Below, one piece after another: positions 58,132-64,000 of a stretch of 64,000 nt of DNA. This stretch comes from Augochlora pura (lineage: Eukaryota > Arthropoda > Insecta > Hymenoptera > Halictidae): the NCBI RefSeq assembly GCF_028453695.1, contig NC_135777.1, positions 2,666,001 to 2,730,000 of the forward strand. Direction: 5' to 3'. The notes under the pieces are model-generated. The model saw only the letters and a program-made list of their open reading frames with translations, searched no databases and was not told where the DNA came from. Numbering within the stretch: the stretch's first letter is position 1; each line of letters starts with the position of its first letter. A program made the translations under genes and the position numbers.

Positions 58132-60900
58132 AATAAATTGATCACGCGGGAAAAGCATCCGAATCGATTTCGCAGATTATACCAGTTATTAGGGGACAGA
58201 GTCTTGGACAGGTATCGAGCTGCGGTCGCGGCCGATCCGGCCGGGTTCGACGCGTGATTTGTTGTGAGAGAGGATTACGCGCAGGGTAATATCTCGGCAA
58301 ACAATTTGTAGCCGTTTTTCGGGAGGATCCGGTGGCAAACGGCACGCGGGGCTTGCCGCCGGCCCGGAACGAGGGTCGCGCTTCCCACGAGGAGGTTAAT
58401 GAATTAAATCGATACCGGCGGATACTAGCTGGCAACGATTGAAAGCTCGCCCAACTATCCCCCACCCCCACCCCCGGGGGGCCCCCGTCCGATCGTGCCG
58501 GCCTGAGAGAGCCGATCGGAGCGATCGAACGCGGCGGTTATCGCGGCCGATTTCGCTACAGTGAGGTTTTGATAAAGTGGTCGGTGAATTATTGACGCGG
58601 AGAAAGCGGCTGGTCGGGGGCGGGGGGAGGGGAGTGGGGGCGATGGGAAGAGGAGAGGAGGGGGGGAGCCGCTGCACTCTACGGTCTGCGAAAAATCTCG
58701 TCGCGGCAATAAAACGTCGGTGGCCCTCGTTTCCGGCGCGCGGTTCCACGGAAACGCGTCAGGCGACATGCCTTCCGCGGACAAAAGGCCCGCCCCGCGT
58801 GATTCATTCGGCCTGATAGGAAACGGCCGCGCTGAATGGCGGTAGCACGGCTAACGAATGTTAAAAATCATCGGCAAAACCGGACCAAACAGCATGCCCG
58901 GAATTAGCGCCGCGAATTGGCTACGCCCGATGTCGGATCGCCGACACTCTCGTTGGCCCGTGTCGACAGCTCGTATTTTACTTGCACCGAGGGAAGTTGC
59001 GTTCTCGTTGTCCGACGGTTTACGGCTTGATGGGACGCTGAGTTATGCTACTACTTGTCCGGTTACGCGCCGGTGTAATCTACTCGGCTGCTGGAACTTC
59101 TGCGATTTCTATTCGACCGTGGATGTAAACGGGTTATCGCTTGATTTGTTGTCTAGGATTTTTAACGATTGTCTGATTAGACACCGGCGGATACTACTTA
59201 TTTAGGCTTGCTTGCTTGCGCGTGATTTACTTTAACACTTTACCGATTTTATATTTTTAGAACGTTAGCGTTAAAGAATATTTATTTCGTCTATTTTATT
59301 TATTATATTCATCGAGAAAGGTATCCTAATTTTTAGAAAATTATGTAGTGACACCTCTATATTAGATAACAAATTATTGGTTGCCATGATAAGAAACTGA
59401 AAAACATTACAGAATTTTTAAATATCTGGATTTTTAATTAAATCGAACTCTGGCCACTTTCAAAACAAATAAATTCAGCCATCTATTTTTTAAATGTTTC
59501 TAGCGTTTTAGTTTTACCATCGATATTAAATCTTTATTCTCGGGGATATTTTATTCGAAATTTGTAATAGCTTTTTCAACCTACAGTATTTCGATTTTAT
59601 ATAATTTAATCAATTTTATTTTCATAAATTTATCACGTTTTAATAGTTATATTTTTTACACACGAGTAGAATATTATAGCATTCGCATCAAGATTATGTG
59701 ACAACGACGCTAAACGCTATAGCAGTCACAGCCGCGAACGTGTTAAAGATAAATAATTAATTAAACATAAACCGTATCCATATCAAGGTGATACCGCAAT
59801 GACAGTAAATGCTACAGCGCTCGCATTAAACATAAATAAATTGAACAACGTAGAAATAATCTTAAAAAGCGACGGGAGTCGTCGCTGGAGCGGGAAGGGT
59901 TGATCTACGCGGCCCTTCACGTTTTTCTTGACGGTATTTACGACGCGCGGATTCTGTCGCAGCGAATAAATAAAGATTACACCTCGCCGAATTGAAATGC
60001 AAATTACGTTTTATCGTGGCGCGCTGCTGGTGGAAATGTATGAACGGGGCCGGGTGTATTGTATACGAAACGAAGATACGGATGTTGATCGGCCGTTCAT
60101 TTCTCACCTGTCTAATAGATTAAATTATTGATTTTTCGATTGCCGGAGACTGCACACGGCCGCCGCTGCCGCTCGGCCCCTGTCGCGAGTTGTGTGACAG
60201 GTTGGCTTGACTGGCGCCGATACTAATGATTCTAACAAGCGGACTCATATTTGCCTGTAAACAGTATGCAAATTTGCCCGGGCAGGATAATCCGCGGGCG
60301 AGGAACAGAAACATTAACCGAGGCCATTCATAAATATGCAGGCATTAATTACGGGCCGCGAATGAGAGCCACCACCACCACCACCACCACCAGCATCACC
60401 ATCGGCAACGCTCGCCGCTGCCACTACCGCTACCACCACTGCCACACCACCGCCACGATCAAAAGTATCGATTCCGAAAGCCCTCGTTACGTCGGACCGA
60501 GTGCTCTCCCACGCCTTTTCAAATCCCACCCCTCTTGTCCCGGATCCTCCAGATTATCCGAAAGTCATCGTAACGGCACTCGTCGAGTCATTGAAACGCT
60601 TTCTCTCGAACGTAAGTCGGAGCACGCTTCGCGGACTACTTCCGAACCTGCTCGATTGAGAAGGGTGCCGCTGAAAGGGATGACGCTTTAAATGAGTCAA
60701 AACCCGGCCCTACGAATTCGCCAACCGATCTCCCCTGCCCCTTTCTTCCCGTGCCACAGGCTACGGAAACGATGCCACTGGCTGCACAAATCTGTGCACT
60801 CGCGCGAACACCCCTGTGAACGCACTTGAGAACCGTGGTTTATGTTGGCACGTTGCTGATCTAAGAATATATGTATACAGGGTGTGTCTGGGGTAAGTTG
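58132..60900. other. Non-coding stretch with (CCA)n
   Basis: GC-rich at 58140-59210, with C/G-runs at 58460-58490 and 58610-58670; AT-rich at 59220-59870; GC-rich at 59870-60840. A (CCA)n microsatellite lies at 60370-60393. A TTAA-bounded AT-rich block at 59232-59746 has CAC-like ends but no convincing inverted repeats. No gene. Confidence 0.45.
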
Positions 60901-60904
60901 TTGA

Positions 60905-61445
60905 ACTTTAGGGGAAATTTAAATGTAAATAGATTTTTATCTATTTTATTATTCAATATATTTACATTTATACTATTTTTATTGTATTTTTATTGTGCAT
61001 TTTATGCATATGAAATTGACTCTTGCGATTCTTTGCTCTATTCTAATCCGCTATATTATGTTCTATTTTATAATACTCTACTGCACGCTATTCCATATTA
61101 TTCTATTCCATTCTACTATACTCTACTCTATTATACATTATATTCATTTCCTCTGTATTCCAAGCAATTTTACTCTATTCCACTCTATTATACTCTCTTG
61201 TACTCTGTTACACGTTATTCCGTTCTGTTATATATTATTCCACTCTATTCCAAGCAATTCCACTCTATTCCACTCTATTATTACTCTCTTCTACTCTATT
61301 CCACTCTATTATACTCTCTTCTACTCTATTCCACTCTATTATACTCTCTTCTACTCTATTACACTCTATTATATCGTATTCTACTTCGTCCCAATCTTTT
61401 CAACGTTATTCTACCCCACCTTACTCTATTTTACAGTATTTATAA
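60905..61445 (+). repeat. Pentamer-based array (TATTC/TACTC/CACTC)
   Basis: From about 61030 the sequence is built of 5-bp words, as in TACTCTATTCCACTCTATTA, with 25- to 30-bp higher-order units near 61265-61375. Because 5-bp words repeat in frame every 15 bp without stops, it yields 158- and 192-codon Tyr/Leu/Ser-rich frames; these are repeat by-products and not proteins. Left of 61030 the repeat is decayed. Confidence 0.9.
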
Positions 61446-63887
61446 CTGAAAATACTTATGAGACAATCTAATACATAGCAGCGTGCGCTTAATTGTTATG
61501 TATGATTAATTTTACTGCGACGTACTAGCTTACGACGTAAACGTCGCCGTCGAACGCGTCGATGACGTCAGGCTGCCTTAAAAGGGTTGACATTTCTGGG
61601 GAAAAATTTCGCCGGGATATTTTCTCAGCGGCGGATCCTGCCCGAGAAGCCAAAACAGGTAGGGTAATTGCGGCGTTGGGGTTCCTCGATGGCAGACACC
61701 GGTGAGACCGGGATTACAGGCGACACTTATTGCTCGCAACTTCCCTGCGGCACATATATGAACTCGCTGGGGCTCGCGGCGTTGAAATACGGCAAATATA
61801 AATTGAGTGGCTTGCTAAACAAAAGCATTAGGAACGCGGCGCTGTTAACGTTGGCAAGCCGCCCCCGTTGGCCGTGCAAAGAGAGCGATCCCCCGGTTCC
61901 TGTAAATACGGCCTTAATTAACCGCGATAATTCGGCCGCGGCCGAAGAACCCACGGCGATCGTTTTCTTCGATCTTCCGGGGCCGGGAAACTTCGTTACA
62001 TTGTTTGCGCGCAAAAACCTGGGAGCCGAACGAAAACGGGAACTGGTTTCTTCCGGGCCGTGCATGAATATTGCAAATTCCGAGGGCCGCCGGGATCGAA
62101 TCGGCCGCGATAAAGATCAAATTATGCGACAGAAATATGCATAAAGAACCCGCGCGCAGCCAGCGCGGCCCGCTCTCTCCCTGCTCGCTCTTGTGTCGCG
62201 AAATTGTTTAATGGAAGGGCGGAAATGTTCCCGGTACGGCGTGCACTTATTTTACATTCATTTGCACTTAAATAGTTTCGGTTCTACCAGACCGACGCGG
62301 TGTTTGATTTGTACTACTGATAGAATCTATTCTGCTCTGATTATTATTCGAGGAGACGACGGTGTGCTCTGACGCTTTCGCGCACGGTTTATACCTCTGT
62401 GGATTATTAATTCGTCGAACTTTCCTGGCGGACTGGCTGCGGCTGACTTATGCCCGGCCCATACTACTGAGGGAATAACATCTGAGCATTTAAACGAATG
62501 TTTAACACAAGTTATGAGTGCGGGATCGATGCGAATAACTAGTTGCCATGATTATTAACTAAACGAACTATTTCTTCGTCTACCAGAGAAGTTATTAACC
62601 CGTCAAGGATGACGTTATGGTTGCAATAGTAGTTCTCTGAAATTGTTTCTCCTTTTCTTAGCTTTCTATATTGTATGCGCTACGATGTATTTGTAGAGTT
62701 TTGGGACAGTCTGCGCTGTTTATTTTTACTTTGGATCATTATAAAAGTTACCAATATATATGGGGGAACTATATAAGAGTCCATATGCTGCAGACTTCGT
62801 TCTTTAGGGGTTGAACCTACCGAAGAATAAAACTGATTATTGTGCCCTGTATGACAGAGCTAAGAAGATCCAATTAACTTAGACTTTATTTTTATTGTAA
62901 TACTTGTAAAAGTTATGTAATTTGTGCAACAATTTTCCATGAGACTGTCTCAATTGTTGCTATAATTTTAAACTAAGAAACCAGTTGTTCGACCAAGGTA
63001 TGTTTAGTGTCAAGAACTTGCTGATCACAGTCGTAACGCAAAGGGTAAATTGCAAATGCAACGCGTTACCGCAGAGCGCCAGAATCGATTTATCATCGAG
63101 TTGTACCAGTGGCTGGGTTGGAACAAAAACCCTGTAAGAAGATCCTGGCAATATCCAGGTTGATATAACGCGGCCCGGAAAAGTTGAAACTCTCGACTTC
63201 TGCCGGCGGCTTACACTTTGTTCCGCGCTAAGTGATATTTAGCGGTACGATCGCAGCGCCGCCTCGGACTTGATTTAAGCTTGATTTAGTGAAACGATTT
63301 CGCCGCAGCGCCATCACAGGGTACCGTAACGTTTGCGCTCCAGTCACGCTTCGAAGCTTTGAATAACATTTGAACGTACACCGGCGCGGTAACTGGGCCG
63401 GCAACGTAAACCAAGCCTAAGAGGTCGTTTGCTGGCTCAATTTCGGAACGTGCGAGGCAGGAAAATTTTCCCGGGGTTCCATTCGTCGTCAGGGATTTAT
63501 GCCGTTGTATAGACACACACGCGCCGTGCTGGGAATGCGCGGAGCTTGCGCTTTAAGCCTTTCATTCGCGGGTCTCCGCGATATCACCGCGCTCGGTGCC
63601 TTCTATACAGGCCGTGTTCCAACGAGGGACCAAGAATTTCGGACTAAAAATGAAGACTCACTCGTTTTCAACGGGAAATTATCCACCTGGCCTCGTTTCC
63701 ATGCCAGACTCCGCCAAAGAAGGTCACGGAACCGTTGCGCTGTTCGAACTTTAACCACCGGCGGTTCCTCCGATCCGACAGACTTCAATTAAAAGTTCAT
63801 CATTTTGCCTACATTTTATAAAACATATTAGTATGAGCAGGGGTCTTTTACCTAGACGGTACACGATTTAATTAGAAACAAGGGATG
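61446..63887. other. Non-coding stretch
   Basis: GC-rich at 61520-62260, holding a 158-codon frame (61668-62144) with no domain I recognise and a 112-codon frame on the other strand. AT-rich at 62490-63050; GC-rich at 63150-63790. No RNA gene or repeat seen. Confidence 0.4.
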
Positions 63888-64000
63888 TAACCCTCCTATG
63901 CTCAAACCGAAATAATATTTTATTTTAATATTATTGCTAATTGATCTTTTTATACTTCTAGTAAATTATGAATTTTTTAAAAATATTATTTCGGTTTGAG
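63887..64000. mobile_element. Likely TTAA-type MITE cut by the window edge
   Basis: A perfect 21-bp inverted repeat: CTCAAACCGAAATAATATTT plus T (63901-63921) against its complement at 63980-64000, with 58 bp between. Outside the left arm is GTAACCCTCCTATG, close to the TTAACCCTCC end at 28259. If this is an element, the sequence just past the window should read CATAGGAGGGTTA. Confidence 0.6.

Noticed and set aside
59232..59746. TTAA-bounded element
   Set aside because: Both sides have TTAACAC-like sequence but inward sequence does not pair beyond three or four bases.
60871..61471. 192- and 158-codon open frames rich in Tyr, Leu and Ser
   Set aside because: They are translations of a 5-bp-word array; any register free of stops stays open. 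No signal, domain or start context.
61668..62144. 158-codon frame with moderate composition
   Set aside because: Read for known motifs and found none; a 112-codon frame lies opposite. Comparative data would be needed to revive it.
1..64000. tRNA genes
   Set aside because: Looked for the GGTTCRANNCC B-box with a matching A-box on both strands; isolated partial matches (for example near 54315) lack the rest of the cloverleaf.
1..64000. Known conserved insect microRNAs
   Set aside because: Scanned by eye for common mature sequences such as let-7, miR-1, miR-8, miR-9, miR-10 and bantam; none recognised. A profile search would be more sensitive.
1..64000. Telomeric TTAGG arrays
   Set aside because: None seen; the window is not subtelomeric on this evidence.

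Overview
The window looks like nuclear, non-coding DNA of an insect. I favour a bee-like hymenopteran: AT-rich stretches alternate with CpG-containing GC-rich blocks, (TC/GA)n microsatellites are frequent, tandem arrays have decayed, and there are many small TTAA-flanked elements whose ends begin CCCTTTGCRCTCG. The taxon is inferred from texture alone. I found no convincing host exon, tRNA, rRNA or known microRNA, so this is probably an intergenic region or a very large intron. Reading frames over about 100 codons lie in GC-rich blocks or tandem repeats and have no recognisable domains, with two exceptions, both dead transposon genes.

Layout. 0-8 kb: a dispersed repeat at the left edge, a 144-bp duplication, a decayed 29-bp minisatellite (2.9-3.7 kb), a GC-rich block, and a 21-bp array able to form hairpins (5.4-5.7 kb). 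7.8-8.7 kb: a TTAA element beside an R1/TRAS-like reverse-transcriptase fragment. 9-22 kb: pyrimidine and purine tracts, a G-run, TTAA elements at 10.4, 16.6, 18.3 and 18.9 kb, and a Tc1/mariner-type MITE at 14.65-15.04 kb. 22-28 kb: a 68-bp-period repeat, a (GA)n tract, a 150-bp-class tandem block and a 0.8-kb minisatellite. 28-43 kb: more TTAA elements and the 3' part of a piggyBac-like transposase (35.8-36.9 kb) split by a 528-bp insertion. 43-64 kb: AT-rich tandem arrays, further minisatellite fragments, a 124-bp duplication, a TATTC/TACTC array, and a perfect 21-bp inverted repeat at the right edge.

The unifying theme is piggyBac-type transposition. A degenerate transposase that keeps its C-terminal cysteine-rich DNA-binding domain lies among many short TTAA-bounded, probably non-autonomous elements. 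Many of their ends carry a subterminal palindrome either 16-20 bp or 43-45 bp inside the TTAA. That two-spacing layout resembles the asymmetric ends of the Trichoplusia ni piggyBac element. A second, apparently unnamed sequence is a decayed ~29-bp minisatellite, core GGTCAGRCAAGTRGAATAGG, found at five separate places. Coordinates of decayed repeats are approximate.
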